Shown here: positions 1 through 8,680 of the stretch, in pieces
Layout of the letters: each line of letters begins with the position of its first letter
How positions within the stretch are numbered: position 1 is the stretch's first letter
Origin: Saprospira grandis DSM 2844
Lineage (GTDB): Bacteria > Bacteroidota > Bacteroidia > Chitinophagales > Saprospiraceae
Reading direction: 5' to 3'
Length of the DNA: 64,000 nt
Assembly: GCF_000275825.1 (NCBI RefSeq)
Contig: NZ_JH719942.1
Span: 1,980,013 to 2,044,012, forward strand
Translations under genes and position numbers: made by a program
The notes under the pieces: generated by a model
The model's database searches: none
What the model saw: only the letters and a program-made list of their open reading frames with translations
Told to the model about the DNA's origin: nothing

Positions 1-465
<465 letters not shown>

Positions 466-576
466 TTTCTTTCTTTTTTTAAAAGAAAGATCGATAATCA
501 ACGCACTTTTAAAATTCTATTACTTTCCGTATGTCATAACGATATAGAGTTTATCCAAAGGGATAGACAAAGATTT

Positions 577-685
577 AATGGTGGTCATAGCGAGGGGGAG
601 ACACCTTTTCCCATTCCGAACAGAGCAGTTAAGCCCCTCAGCGCCGATGGTACTACGAAAGTGGGAGAGTAGGTCACCGCCAACC
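577..685 (+). rRNA. rrf: 5S ribosomal RNA
   Basis: A 109-base segment has the conserved 5S landmarks: GGTGGTCATAGCGAGGGG at the start, CCCATTCCGAACAGAG in loop B/C, GCGCCGATGGTACT, and the closing GTGGGAGAGTAGGTCACCGCC. The 5' and 3' ends can pair as helix I. It lies about 110 bases after the 23S end on the same strand, so it is the last gene of an rRNA operon. Confidence 0.96.
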
Positions 686-694
686 TAATCTATA

Positions 695-727
695 AAGCCT
701 GTACAGCAATGTGCAGGCTTTTTTTTG
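695..727 (+). terminator. rRNA operon terminator
   Basis: A 10-bp stem (AAGCCTGTAC / GTGCAGGCTT, one G-T pair) with a 6-base loop is followed by a run of T. It sits 10 bases after the 5S gene, as expected for an intrinsic terminator. Confidence 0.85.
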
Positions 728-744
728 TTTAAAAAGGAAGGTTT

Positions 745-934
745 TGCCCCGCAGGGGCTGGCGGCTTTGCCGCCAAAGAGGAGCGAAGCGAGGACGGCTG
801 AGGGATGGACAGCAGGGCCGCCGCAGGCGGCAGACCTAAGGCTTTTGTAGCGAAGCGAAAAAGCCTGCAGGGCCGAGCAAACCTGCGAGCTGCGATACAG
901 CCCGACCCGCCCGCAGGGCGGGGCAGCCCCAAAA
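745..934 (-). repeat. GGGGC intergenic mosaic element, copy 1 (type A)
   Basis: Read on the minus strand it begins TTTT-GGGGCTGCCCC, then a GCCCTGCGGGC hairpin, TCGGGCTG, the core (GCAGCTCGCAGGTTTGCTCGG), a variable long hairpin with AGGCTTTT/AAAAGCCT arms, then GGTCTG with a GCCGCC/GGCGGC hairpin, and ends CCATCCCTCAGCC. Extra hairpins (CCCCGCAGGGG, GGCGGCTTTGCCGCC) extend it to about 745. Confidence 0.85.
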
Positions 935-1026
935 TAACAGCAGCAGAAATAGTACATTTCTGATTTTGAAGCGATTTGGGAAAACGACTCGAAAAACTTT
1001 AGCTATCTTAGCAAAAAAATGGACCG

Positions 1027-1776
1027 ATGAAGTATTATCTCCCACTATTGTTACTCTGCCTGAGCCTGACCGCCTGCAAAAACCAAAAAGATATGGCCGA
1101 TAATAGCCAAAATGCCCTCGATTGGGCTGGCCGATACCAAGGGAACTTGCCCTCTGCGGATTGTCCAGGTATCCAGATGGACTTGGAGTTAAAAGAAGAT
1201 GGTAGTTATACTCTCCGCTATCGCTATCAAGACCGCTCCGACTCGGTCTATACCGAAAGCGGAAAACTGAAGTGGGGAAAAAAAGGCCAGCAAATTACCC
1301 TAGAAGGCAAAGAAAAACCAAATCAATATCAACTAGAAGAAGGCGCTTTGCGCCAATTGGACCTAAAAGGGAAGCCGATTGAAGGAGATTTAGCCGAACG
1401 CTATTTGCTCAAGCGCCCAGAAGAAAGCCCGCTAAACAAATATTGGAAATTGGTGGAGCTCAATGGCCAAGCCATAAAGACGCCCAAAGGCGCTCGCAAA
1501 GAAATACATTTTATCCTAAAAGCAAATGGCCAACTCCAAGCGCATGGCGGCTGCAACAGCGTTTCGGGCAATTATAAATTGCAAGAAGAACAAAAACGCA
1601 TTCAGTTTACAGGCCTGATGAGTACCAAAATGGCCTGCCCCAATTTGGGCAAGGAGCAAGAGTTTCTCAAGGTCCTTGGCCAGGTAGATAATTACAGTAT
1701 TTCTGGAGACAAACTTAGCCTACAAAAGGCAAAAATGGCCCCTCAAGCCCGTTTTGAAGCAGTTTATTTTTATTAA
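1027..1776 (+). CDS. NlpE-like / META-domain lipoprotein
   Basis: This is a predicted 249-residue envelope lipoprotein. A short hydrophobic signal peptide ends in the lipobox LTAC with the lipidated Cys at residue 17. Residues about 33-130 (WAGRYQGNLPSADCPG..., LELKEDGSYTL) resemble the N-terminal barrel of NlpE, the copper/adhesion stress lipoprotein. Residues about 138-248 (YWKLVELNGQ, HGGCNSVSGNY, MACPN) match the META/HslJ domain. The GGCN and MACP elements are the usual META signature. The combination suggests a periplasmic stress or adhesion sensor; that role is inferred from the families. It leads a tight gene string with rsmG 5 bases downstream. A TATCTTAG box at 1004-1011 could be its -7 promoter element. 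Confidence 0.85.
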   Translation: MKYYLPLLLLCLSLTACKNQKDMADNSQNALDWAGRYQGNLPSADCPGIQMDLELKEDGSYTLRYRYQDRSDSVYTESGKLKWGKKGQQITLEGKEKPNQYQLEEGALRQLDLKGKPIEGDLAERYLLKRPEESPLNKYWKLVELNGQAIKTPKGARKEIHFILKANGQLQAHGGCNSVSGNYKLQEEQKRIQFTGLMSTKMACPNLGKEQEFLKVLGQVDNYSISGDKLSLQKAKMAPQARFEAVYFY

Positions 1777-1781
1777 GAATC

Positions 1782-2414
1782 ATGGAACGCATACAACATT
1801 ATTTCCCAAATCTTAGCGCTCAACAATTGGAGCAATTTGCCCAATTAGACGCTTTGTATAGAGAGTGGAACGCCCAAATCAATGTCATTTCTAGAAAGGA
1901 TATCGACAATCTTTATATTCATCATGTTTTGCATAGCCTGGCCCTAGATAAGGTGATGCCCCTAAAAGCTGGCGCTCAGGTTTTGGACCTTGGCTGCGGT
2001 GGTGGTTTTCCAGGTATACCCTTGGCTATCCTCTATCCAGAAACCAATTTTATGTTGGTGGATTCTATTGTCAAAAAGATTAAGGTGGTGACCGAAGTGA
2101 GCCAAGCTCTTGGCCTCAAAAACGTAAAAGCAGAAGCTGGCCGTGTCGAAAAATTGAAGCAACGCTTCGATTTTGTAGTGACTAGAGCCGTGGCCAAAGC
2201 GCCTAAACTGGCCGCTTGGACCCGCAAATTGGTTAAGACCAAAGGCAATCACTCTTTCCCGAACGGTATTTGGGCCTATAAAGGATTAACCAATATGCAA
2301 GAAGAACTCGATAGCCTCGGCCCCGATTATTATGGGGAGATTTTTCCGATGAAAGAGTTGTTTGAGGAAGAGTTTTTTGAAACCAAGTGTTTGGCCTACA
2401 TTCAAGCGCCTTAA
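1782..2414 (+). CDS. rsmG: 16S rRNA (guanine-N7) methyltransferase RsmG
   Basis: RsmG (GidB) methylates N7 of G527 in 16S rRNA using S-adenosylmethionine. The 210-residue length fits the family. The N-terminus (WNAQINVISRKD, HHVLHSLAL) and the SAM-binding loop VLDLGCGGGFPG at residues 67-78 are diagnostic; the conserved VVTRAVA follows near residue 132. The start lies 5 bases after the stop of the upstream lipoprotein gene, and its own stop is 2 bases before the next ATG, so the three genes are probably co-transcribed. Confidence 0.95.
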   Translation: MERIQHYFPNLSAQQLEQFAQLDALYREWNAQINVISRKDIDNLYIHHVLHSLALDKVMPLKAGAQVLDLGCGGGFPGIPLAILYPETNFMLVDSIVKKIKVVTEVSQALGLKNVKAEAGRVEKLKQRFDFVVTRAVAKAPKLAAWTRKLVKTKGNHSFPNGIWAYKGLTNMQEELDSLGPDYYGEIFPMKELFEEEFFETKCLAYIQAP

Positions 2415-2416
2415 TT

Positions 2417-2878
2417 ATGCTCAGTTTTAAACTGAAAGCCTTCTCGGAGCTAAGTCTTCAAGAGTTTTATGCCCTGGCCCAATTGCGCCAAGCCGTTTTT
2501 GTGGTAGAACAAAATTGTCCCTACCTCGACCTAGATGGCAAGGACCAATTGGGGCATCATCTTCTTGGCCTAGATGCCCAAGGCGAACTGCAAGCTTATG
2601 CCCGCATTTTGCCCGCAGGTAGCTCTTATCCTGAAGATGCCTCGATTGGCCGAGTAATTAGTAGCGCTAAAATTCGTGGAAAAGGCCAGGGCCCCGCCCT
2701 AATGCAAGCCGCTATTTCCGCCTGCCAAAAATTATATCCCCAAAAAGCTATTCGCATTTCGGCCCAAAGCCATTTGGTCCATTTTTATGCCCGCCTAGGT
2801 TTCCAATCTACAGGCAAAGAATATCTAGAAGATGATATTCCACATACTGAAATGCTGCTGGAATTTAAAACCCTTTAG
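2417..2878 (+). CDS. ElaA-like GNAT acetyltransferase
   Basis: This is a 153-residue GCN5-related N-acetyltransferase of the ElaA type. The N-terminal segment (FYALAQLRQAVFVVEQNCPY.DLDG.D) is characteristic of ElaA, and the acetyl-CoA loop RGKGQG follows IGRVISSAKI. The substrate is unknown. The ATG at 2417 is chosen over an upstream TTG at 2387 because the latter would overlap rsmG and add ten residues foreign to the family. Its 3' end overlaps the convergent crcB by 14 bases. Confidence 0.88.
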   Translation: MLSFKLKAFSELSLQEFYALAQLRQAVFVVEQNCPYLDLDGKDQLGHHLLGLDAQGELQAYARILPAGSSYPEDASIGRVISSAKIRGKGQGPALMQAAISACQKLYPQKAIRISAQSHLVHFYARLGFQSTGKEYLEDDIPHTEMLLEFKTL

Positions 2879-3230
2879 CCAAACTATAATAGCCCACAGC
2901 CATGGCCAAAACACCTAGAATTACACTAGCCAACAAATAGCCTAAGGCCATGGCATGGGCTTGGGCCCGCAATAACTGAAATAACTCCTGTCCAAAGGTC
3001 GAAAAGGTGCTAAAGCCTCCACAAAAGCCCGTAGCCAAGAGTAACTTATAGGCCAAGGGCCCGCCCTTTTGCTCAAAGTAAGCCCCAAACAGGCCCAATA
3101 AAAAACAAGCGGCCAAATTAGCCGCTAGGGTTCCCCAAGGCCAACCCTGAGCTGGCGGTAAATATTGACTAAGGGCAAAGCGGGCCATACTGCCCAAACC
3201 TCCCCCCAGAAAAATCCATAGATAGTGCAT
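2865..3230 (-). CDS. crcB: Fluoride ion channel FluC/CrcB
   Basis: This is a 121-residue, four-transmembrane-helix channel of the FluC (CrcB) family, which exports toxic fluoride as a dual-topology dimer in the inner membrane. It shows GGGLGSMARF at the start, the GTLAAN motif (pore Asn) and GFCGGFSTFSTF, which holds the phenylalanine-box and sodium-site residues. A single gene is present, as for a homodimeric FluC. No fluoride riboswitch is evident in the upstream region, which holds an intergenic repeat element. Confidence 0.93.
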   Translation of the reverse strand: MHYLWIFLGGGLGSMARFALSQYLPPAQGWPWGTLAANLAACFLLGLFGAYFEQKGGPLAYKLLLATGFCGGFSTFSTFGQELFQLLRAQAHAMALGYLLASVILGVLAMAVGYYSLAKGF

Positions 3231-3273
3231 CTTGCTCGTCTATATTGAAAAAATAAAGCCTGGCGCTGGCCCA

Positions 3274-3410
3274 TGGCTGAGCGCTGCGGAGCGGGTGGCC
3301 CGAAGGGCCAGACCGAGCTTTTTTGAGCAAAGCGAAAAAAAGCGATGGGCCGAGCAGACTTGCGAGCCCCGCAGCATAGCGACCCGCCGGTAGGCGGGGC
3401 AGCCCCAAAA
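3274..3410 (-). repeat. GGGGC intergenic mosaic element, copy 2 (type A with B-like core)
   Basis: On the minus strand it begins with a T-run and GGGGCTGCCCC, a GCCTACCGGCGGG hairpin, then a GGGGCTCGCAAGTCTGCTCG core, a long hairpin with GCTTTTTT/AAAAAAGC arms, and GGTCTGG with a GGCCC/GGGCC hairpin. The core carries the type-B spelling GGGGCTCG while the head is type A, so this copy is a hybrid. It ends 5 bases before the stop codon of the next minus-strand gene. Confidence 0.8.
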
Positions 3411-3414
3411 AAAA

Positions 3415-4116
3415 CTAATTATTCTTCAAAAAAGAAGCATCAAAGGTAGAGAGTAGGAGCTCCAATAAATCAGAAAATTCATCGGCGCTGCCGTCTGTAT
3501 GTCGACGCAACCAGAAATTGGCGCAAGTATTGGCCTCATACCAAATATAACCGGCGGTCTCTTCTTGGTCCGAATAATCTCTGAAAAATTCTTGTCGCTC
3601 CTCAGCTTCTAGTTGTTGCCCTGCTTTGATGAGCTCGGGCTGCTGCTTCAAATATTGCTCGGCTCGGAAATAACTGCGGGCTAATTGCTGTAAATTAGCC
3701 TCGTAAAAAGGCTGATAACTGCTCACAAAATTCTTCTGCTTACTCAACTTCTTGAGATATTGCTTGAGCTTTTTGAGAAACTTAGGATTGTAATGCCCAA
3801 AATCATCATTGTCCCAATCCATTATATTGCCCTCATGCGGGCCCGATAAAAAGAGCTTTTCGCCCAAAAGCGCCTCTAAAAAAGGAATGCTCAATTGGAT
3901 GCCATTATAAGCGTATTTACCCCGAATGCCGTACTCTGGTACCCAGCTTTTCATGGGCAAAGGCGGCTCTTCAGCCTGATTGTAATAAGGAGCCACCCAT
4001 TTTTTTTTCGTTTGCTCTAGCTGCTGGCCGAGCTGCTTGACCTTTTTCTTGGATTGGGCCATTATTGCCCCAGAAGAAAGCCCCAAAAATAGAAGCAGGA
4101 ATAGTTTGCGGTACAT
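3415..4116 (-). CDS. Secreted protein of unknown function
   Basis: This is a 233-residue protein with a clear signal peptide (hydrophobic core LFLLLFLGLSSGAIMAQ, cleavage after AQ at about 21), followed by a Lys/Gln-rich, probably helical segment and a body rich in aromatic and charged residues (GPHEGNIMDWDNDDFGHYNP). I do not recognise the family. It is probably periplasmic or secreted. It stands alone, divergent from the acyltransferase gene at 4195. Confidence 0.7.
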   Translation of the reverse strand: MYRKLFLLLFLGLSSGAIMAQSKKKVKQLGQQLEQTKKKWVAPYYNQAEEPPLPMKSWVPEYGIRGKYAYNGIQLSIPFLEALLGEKLFLSGPHEGNIMDWDNDDFGHYNPKFLKKLKQYLKKLSKQKNFVSSYQPFYEANLQQLARSYFRAEQYLKQQPELIKAGQQLEAEERQEFFRDYSDQEETAGYIWYEANTCANFWLRRHTDGSADEFSDLLELLLSTFDASFLKNN

Positions 4117-4194
4117 AATTTAAGCGTTGATTGCGGTAAAGGGAATTATTTTTATAGTCGTTTGAGTTAGAAGAACTAGATCAAAAATAAACTT

Positions 4195-5091
4195 ATGGAA
4201 TCCCCAGATTTTAATCGGGATATGGCCAAATCTAGATTGAGCTATGCCCATGAAACCGACCCCAAAATGAAACAGCTGCTAATTCGAGGTATCGAGCGCC
4301 TAACGGGCCGCCCTCGGATTGAAAAGCTGTATACCGAAATGAAACAAATGGAGCTGACTCCTCAGTCTATTTGGCAAATTGCCCTAGACAAATTGGAGGT
4401 TTATCCGCATTTCGATCAGGCTCAATTGGAAAAAATTCCCCAAGAGGGGCCATTAGTCATTGTGGCCAACCACCCCTTTGGCGTGATTGATGGCCTGTTG
4501 CTGGGCCTAATCGCCTCCAAAATTCGACCCGAATTTGGCATTCTAGTCAATGAAGTGCTCTGCCGAGAAGAAATGTTTGAGCCCTATTTTTTGCCCATTG
4601 ATTTTCGAGGGACCAAAGAGGCTCTGAAAACCATTATCAATACCCGAAAAGAAACGCTCGAACGACTGGCCCAAGGCCAAGCCATTGCCATTTTCCCCTC
4701 CGGAGGCGTAGCCACCGCCAAAAAACCCTTTGGCCAAGCCGAAGATTTGGAATGGAAGCGCTTTGTGCTTAAATTGGTTCAACGATCTAAGGCTACGGTT
4801 GTCCCGCTCTTCTTTCATGGCCAAAATAGCCGGCTGTTTCAACTCGCTAGCCAAATTAACCAAAATCTTCGCCTTAGCCTACTGCTGCATGAGGTCCGAA
4901 ATAAAATGGGCCGACATATTGGCATCAGTATCGGCGAACCCATTGCCTACGAGACCATCAAGGCCCAAGGTAAGGCCGACCAAATGCTCGATTTTCTCTA
5001 TCAGGAAACCTGGAAGCTAAAGGAAGATCCGCTCTATAGCCAATTTAGAAAGCCAAAACAGGCAAAGAAATTGGCCCGCACCCTAAAGTAA
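4195..5091 (+). CDS. PlsC-like glycerolipid acyltransferase
   Basis: This is a 298-residue lysophospholipid/glycerol-3-phosphate-type acyltransferase. The catalytic block ANHPFGVIDG (His93, Asp99) fits the NHX4D motif. The second and third blocks are seen as LPIDFRGT (133-140, with the Arg) and IFPSGG (166-171), followed by VVPLFFHGQNS. It probably transfers an acyl chain in membrane-lipid or lipid-A-related metabolism; the exact acceptor cannot be read from sequence. The next gene, corA, starts 5 bases downstream, implying one transcript. Confidence 0.85.
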   Translation: MESPDFNRDMAKSRLSYAHETDPKMKQLLIRGIERLTGRPRIEKLYTEMKQMELTPQSIWQIALDKLEVYPHFDQAQLEKIPQEGPLVIVANHPFGVIDGLLLGLIASKIRPEFGILVNEVLCREEMFEPYFLPIDFRGTKEALKTIINTRKETLERLAQGQAIAIFPSGGVATAKKPFGQAEDLEWKRFVLKLVQRSKATVVPLFFHGQNSRLFQLASQINQNLRLSLLLHEVRNKMGRHIGISIGEPIAYETIKAQGKADQMLDFLYQETWKLKEDPLYSQFRKPKQAKKLARTLK

Positions 5092-5096
5092 ATAAT

Positions 5097-6074
5097 ATGC
5101 TCGACCTGATTGCCTATAGTGCTGGCCAAGCCGACCGAAAAGAACTCCAAATTGCCGAATTAGAAGGCTGTCTGCCCGAATTTACCGAAGCCCAAAAGTG
5201 GCTGAATATTAACGTTCCCCAAGATAAAGATCTGGGCCAATTGGCCCAGTTTTTTAACTTGCACCACCTGACCCAAGAGGATATTTGCGCCACTGAAGAC
5301 CTGCCAAAAATTGAGGCCTTTGAGGAATATCTCTTTCTGAGCCTTAAGATGCTTAGCCTAAATGAAGCCAAAAAATTAGAGGTCGAACACCTCTCTTTTG
5401 TCCTTAAAAAGAATGCTCTGCTCTCTTTTCAAGAACGACCCGGCGATGTGTTCGAAGATATCCGAGATCGCATTTTTAATAATAAGGGCTTCCTCAGAAA
5501 ACGCCGCCTAGATTATCTGTTTACCCGCCTAATTGATGTGGTGGTGGACCATTACGGATTTTGCCTAGAAGATATCCGACAAGAAATTGTAGAACTGGAA
5601 ATCCGCCTGCTCGATCAAGCTATTGATAATAAAGGGGTGATTCAGGAAATTATGCGCCTCAAAAAACAACTAAACCGTATCCGCAGCCTGATTTGGCCCC
5701 TGCGAGAACTACTCAATCGCATCAAATCAGAAGGGACCAGCTTTTTTCATAAGTCAAGCTTTACTTACCTTAACGATATCCAAGACCACCTCCAATATCA
5801 ACTTTCGGCCTTCGATAATTTGCGCGAAATGCTCAAGGACCTGATGGATTTGCATAATGCACAGCTGAGCAACGACATGAACCAAATTATGAAAACCCTA
5901 ACCATCATCTCGGCCCTCTTTATTCCACTCACTTTTTTGGCCGGCATTTATGGGATGAATTTCGATTATATGCCCGAAACCAAATGGCCCTGGGGTTACC
6001 CTACCTTACTTGGCCTGATGCTCATTGTTACCGCCTTTTTGATCTATTTTATGCGTCGCCGAAACTGGTTTTAA
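5097..6074 (+). CDS. corA: CorA-family magnesium/cobalt transporter
   Basis: This is a 325-residue CorA channel. A long cytoplasmic alpha/beta plus coiled-coil N-terminal domain is followed by two C-terminal transmembrane helices. The signature GMN lies at residues 286-288, at the end of the first helix (FIPLTFLAGIYGMNF), with an acidic periplasmic loop (MPETKWPWG) and a basic tail. It mediates Mg2+ (possibly Co2+/Ni2+) uptake in the inner membrane. Its last 4 bases overlap the convergent gene at 6071. Confidence 0.93.
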   Translation: MLDLIAYSAGQADRKELQIAELEGCLPEFTEAQKWLNINVPQDKDLGQLAQFFNLHHLTQEDICATEDLPKIEAFEEYLFLSLKMLSLNEAKKLEVEHLSFVLKKNALLSFQERPGDVFEDIRDRIFNNKGFLRKRRLDYLFTRLIDVVVDHYGFCLEDIRQEIVELEIRLLDQAIDNKGVIQEIMRLKKQLNRIRSLIWPLRELLNRIKSEGTSFFHKSSFTYLNDIQDHLQYQLSAFDNLREMLKDLMDLHNAQLSNDMNQIMKTLTIISALFIPLTFLAGIYGMNFDYMPETKWPWGYPTLLGLMLIVTAFLIYFMRRRNWF

Positions 6075-6331
6075 CTCTTCCGATTAAAGGAAATACTCTT
6101 TTGTCGACTACATTTAAACCGCTGCATACCCTCCGGCGCCAATTTCTGATGCTTGCTTTTTCGCCCCTGCACCCGCTTGCGCCAACGCCGAAAACTACTG
6201 GCCCTCATCTCTTGCCGCATTAAGGCAATGACTTCCTTTTCCGTCAATCCAAACTGAAATTCAATGGCCTCAAAGGGCGTGCGATCTTCCCAAGCCATCT
6301 CAATAATCCGATCTATGCTGATTTGATCCAT
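6071..6331 (-). CDS. TIGR03643/DUF2805 family small basic protein
   Basis: This is an 86-residue protein whose first 60 residues (ISIDRIIEMAWEDRTPFEAI, FGLTEKEVIALMR, SSFRRWRKRV.GR) match the short TIGR03643/DUF2805 family common in marine bacteria. The fold looks helix-turn-helix-like with a basic tail, so nucleic-acid binding is possible but unproven. It overlaps the corA stop by 4 bases on the opposite strand. Confidence 0.75.
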   Translation of the reverse strand: MDQISIDRIIEMAWEDRTPFEAIEFQFGLTEKEVIALMRQEMRASSFRRWRKRVQGRKSKHQKLAPEGMQRFKCSRQKSISFNRKS

Positions 6332-6373
6332 TTTTTCTTTTTCTCAACAAGCATTTTCTTTTTTGGTTTATTT

Positions 6374-6532
6374 TTTTGGGGCTGCCCCGCCTTGCAGGCG
6401 GGTCGGGCTGTGTCAGGGCTCGCAGGTCTGCTCGGCCCTTCGCAAAAAATGCTGCGCATTTTTGCTCGGTCTGGCCTTCGGCCACCCTTATCCATCCCTC
6501 AGCCGATGCCTTGGGGAACGCCCCAAGGCTAG
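6374..6532 (+). repeat. GGGGC intergenic mosaic element, copy 3 (type A)
   Basis: T-run, GGGGCTGCCCC, hairpin GCCTTGCAGGC, TCGGGCTGTGTCAGGGCTCG, the core CAGGTCTGCTCGGCCC, a variable hairpin with GCAAAAAATGC/GCATTTTTGC arms, GGTCTGGCC/GGCC hairpin, CCATCCCTCAGCC, then a final CTTGGGG/CCCCAAG hairpin. It lies in the divergent region between the DUF2805-like gene and the phosphodiesterase gene, so it is not confined to 3' ends. About 120 bases downstream, before 6658, hold only a GCGGGCGC/GCGCCCGC hairpin. Confidence 0.87.
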
Positions 6533-6657
6533 GCGCTATCACTTGGCGATGATTATTGCGGGCGCTTTGCGCCCGCTGCAGCAAATTGGACCAATAGGGC
6601 TGAAAATCCGCTATTTTTCTCCTAGCTTTGGCTTTTGACCATCATCAACACAAAAGC

Positions 6658-7179
6658 ATGAAACGCATAGGCCTAATTTCCGATACGCATTCGCATCTAG
6701 AGCCCGCTGTCTTTGATTACTTTGCCGACTGCGACGAGATCTGGCATGCTGGCGATATTGGCCATACCGATTTGGCCGATGCCCTAGAAGAATTTAAGCC
6801 CTTTCGGGCCGTTTATGGCAATATTGATGGCGCCGCTTTGCGCCGCCGCTATCCTTTGGTCCAAGATTTTGAGATAGAAGGCTTGCGGGTCTACATGATC
6901 CATATTGGGGGCTACCCTGGCCGCTATTCCAAGGGCGTAAAAGCCGCCCTGCAAGCCAGCCAAGCCGATTTATTTATTACGGGCCATTCGCATATAGTTA
7001 AGGCTATGCCCGACCGCCAACTCAATTTATTACATCTTAATCCGGGGGCAGCAGGCCGTCACGGCTGGCACAAAGAAAAAACCCTCATGCGCTTCAAGAT
7101 TGAAGCGGGCCAATTAAGCGATTTGGAGCTGATTGAATTGGGGCCAAGAGGCCAAATTGCCCCCGAAGAACTGCCCTAG
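6658..7179 (+). CDS. YfcE/MJ0936-type metallophosphoesterase
   Basis: This is a 173-residue calcineurin-like phosphodiesterase. Metal ligands are visible in order: ISDTHSH (Asp9, His11), HAGDIGH (Asp33), VYGNIDG (Asn55), MIHIGGYPG, and FITGHSHIVK, with a late LNPGAAG. This is the YfcE/MJ0936 layout, for enzymes that cleave phosphodiesters with two divalent metals. The physiological substrate is unknown. The ATG at 6658 places ISDTH directly after the first beta strand, so the in-frame TTG at 6628 is not used. Confidence 0.9.
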   Translation: MKRIGLISDTHSHLEPAVFDYFADCDEIWHAGDIGHTDLADALEEFKPFRAVYGNIDGAALRRRYPLVQDFEIEGLRVYMIHIGGYPGRYSKGVKAALQASQADLFITGHSHIVKAMPDRQLNLLHLNPGAAGRHGWHKEKTLMRFKIEAGQLSDLELIELGPRGQIAPEELP

Positions 7180-7200
7180 TTGGTCCATTGCGGCAGACAG

Positions 7201-7357
7201 GCGGCGAAGCCGCCGCAAAGGCGCGTAGCGCCTCGGCTGAGGGGCTGTAGCAGGGCCGCCAAAGGCGGCAGACCCAGCGGGCATAGCCCGCGCAGGGCCG
7301 AGCAGACCTGCGAGCTGCGCAATGGCCCGACCCGCCCGCAGGGCGGGGCAGCCCCAA
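7201..7357 (-). repeat. GGGGC intergenic mosaic element, copy 4 (type A)
   Basis: On the minus strand: TTTGGGGCTGCCCC, a GCCCTGCGGGC hairpin, TCGGGCCATTGC, the core GCAGGTCTGCTCGGCCC, a variable hairpin GCGGGC/GCCCGC with a TAT loop, and GGTCTGCC with a GCCGCC/GGCGGC hairpin. Two further hairpins (GAGGCGC/GCGCCTT and GGCGGC/GCCGCC) extend it. It lies between two same-strand genes. Confidence 0.85.
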
Positions 7358-7402
7358 ATTGTGAAAAAAAGGAAAAAAAAAGGGCCTTTGCTAAAAAGTG
7401 CG

Positions 7403-7409
7403 TATTTTG
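7403..7409 (+). promoter_or_regulatory. Candidate -7 box for alanine dehydrogenase
   Basis: TATTTTG in the context GCGTATTTTGAG lies 40 bases before the chosen ATG. It resembles the Bacteroidota TAnnTTTG box but is one base short, and no well-spaced -33 box is clear. Confidence 0.3.
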
Positions 7410-7448
7410 AGACAAGACCCAAAACTTGTTCAAGGAAACAATAGCAGC

Positions 7449-8672
7449 ATGCAAAAATCCAAAATTAGCATCCCCAAGGAGTTGAGTGAGCATATCCTTA
7501 CGCCCTTGGCCGAGCGCCTAGCCGTAGAGCATCCCCAAGGAAAAGTGACCATAGGAATTCCTAAGGAACTGAAATTTTCTGAAAATCGGATTGCTTTGAC
7601 CCCCTCGGCTGTGCGGACTTTGGTCCAGATGGGCCACCGTATTCGCCTAGAAACTGGAGCCGGAGAAAAATCTAATTTCTCTGATTATGATTACTCTGAA
7701 GCTGGGGCCGAAATTTTGGCCGATAAAGAGCAGCTCTTTAAGTCGCAAGTGATTCTTAAGGTTGCGCCCCCCTCTTTGGAGGAGATTGATCTGGGCCATC
7801 CCGGGCAGATTATTATTTCGCCCATTCATTTGCCCGCCTTAACCGAAGAATATATCTATCGCCTCAAGCAAAAACGCATTACCGCTATGGCCATGGAGTA
7901 CATGAAGGATAGCTCGGGAAGCTTTCCTTTTGTGCGTATGATGTCGGAAATTGCCGGGGTTTCTGCTATGCAAACTGCCGCCGATTTGCTTTCTCATAAT
8001 GAAGATGGCCGAGGCGTTTTGTTGGGCGGAATTGCGGGGGTTCCTCCGGCTAAGGTGGTCATTTTGGGGGCTGGCGTAGTGGCAGAAGTGGCCACCAGAG
8101 TGGCCCTGGGCTATGGGGCCGAAATTCGCCTATTTGATAATAATATCCGCAAATTGATGCGGCTGCAAAGCAATTTGGGCCATCGTTTATATACGGGCAC
8201 CTTTAGCTCGCCAGAAATGTATGCCGAAATCCGTTCCGCTGATGTGGTCCTTGGAGCCATCCACTCGGAAACGGGCCGTGCACCCTGCATTGTGGGCGAA
8301 GATACGGTAGAGCAAATGAAGCCCGGCGCCGTGATTATTGATGTGAGTATTGATCAAGGGGGCTGTTTTGCCACCTCTCGCCTCAGTACGCATGAGCAAC
8401 CCACTTTTATTAAGCATGAGGTGCTGCATTATTGTGTGCCCAATATCGTTTCGCGCTATCCAAAAACTAGCTCGGCGGCCATAAGCAATATTTTGGTCCC
8501 CTTGTTTGCCGAAGCAGGTAGCACCATGGGCATTGAAGCCCTTTTGCGCAGCGATGCCGGCTTCCGAAATGGCATTTATATGTATAAGGGCAGCCTGACC
8601 AACCAATATATGAGCGAGCGATTTAATATCAAGTATATGGATATTGGCCTTCTCCTAATGACTAATCTATAA
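7449..8672 (+). CDS. ald: Alanine dehydrogenase
   Basis: This is a 407-residue NAD-dependent alanine dehydrogenase (L-alanine to pyruvate plus ammonia), of the AlaDH/transhydrogenase family. The N-terminal substrate domain has [18 protein letters not shown] (with the conserved Arg and Lys region), followed by MAMEYM. The Rossmann loop is [19 protein letters not shown]. The C-terminal region has [17 protein letters not shown], matching the family's conserved N-P segment. The length exceeds the usual 370 residues because of an N-terminal extension of about 35 residues, common in Bacteroidota. The ATG at 7449 is used rather than the upstream in-frame non-ATG start. lptB follows after 8 bases. 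Confidence 0.9.
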   Translation: MQKSKISIPKELSEHILTPLAERLAVEHPQGKVTIGIPKELKFSENRIALTPSAVRTLVQMGHRIRLETGAGEKSNFSDYDYSEAGAEILADKEQLFKSQVILKVAPPSLEEIDLGHPGQIIISPIHLPALTEEYIYRLKQKRITAMAMEYMKDSSGSFPFVRMMSEIAGVSAMQTAADLLSHNEDGRGVLLGGIAGVPPAKVVILGAGVVAEVATRVALGYGAEIRLFDNNIRKLMRLQSNLGHRLYTGTFSSPEMYAEIRSADVVLGAIHSETGRAPCIVGEDTVEQMKPGAVIIDVSIDQGGCFATSRLSTHEQPTFIKHEVLHYCVPNIVSRYPKTSSAAISNILVPLFAEAGSTMGIEALLRSDAGFRNGIYMYKGSLTNQYMSERFNIKYMDIGLLLMTNL

Positions 8673-8680
8673 AAGCTATT

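Noticed and set aside
685-957. ORFs reading MGLPRPAGGSG... or similar across the GGGGC elements (here and at about ten other copies)
   Set aside because: These are translations of the repeat family in various frames. The reading frames differ between copies, hairpin changes are not codon-like, and starts are random. They explain the similar peptides seen in many intergenic gaps.
3231-3414. Fluoride riboswitch controlling crcB
   Set aside because: The upstream region on the minus strand is occupied by element copy 2 and lacks the compact pseudoknot motif of the crcB riboswitch.
7180-7410. ORF between the phosphodiesterase and alanine dehydrogenase genes
   Set aside because: It consists of element copy 4 read through; Arg/Pro/Gly-rich composition follows from the GC-rich hairpins.
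8187-8606. 139-codon ORF antisense to alanine dehydrogenase
   Set aside because: It is a shadow frame of a well-supported gene, without family resemblance or a promoter.
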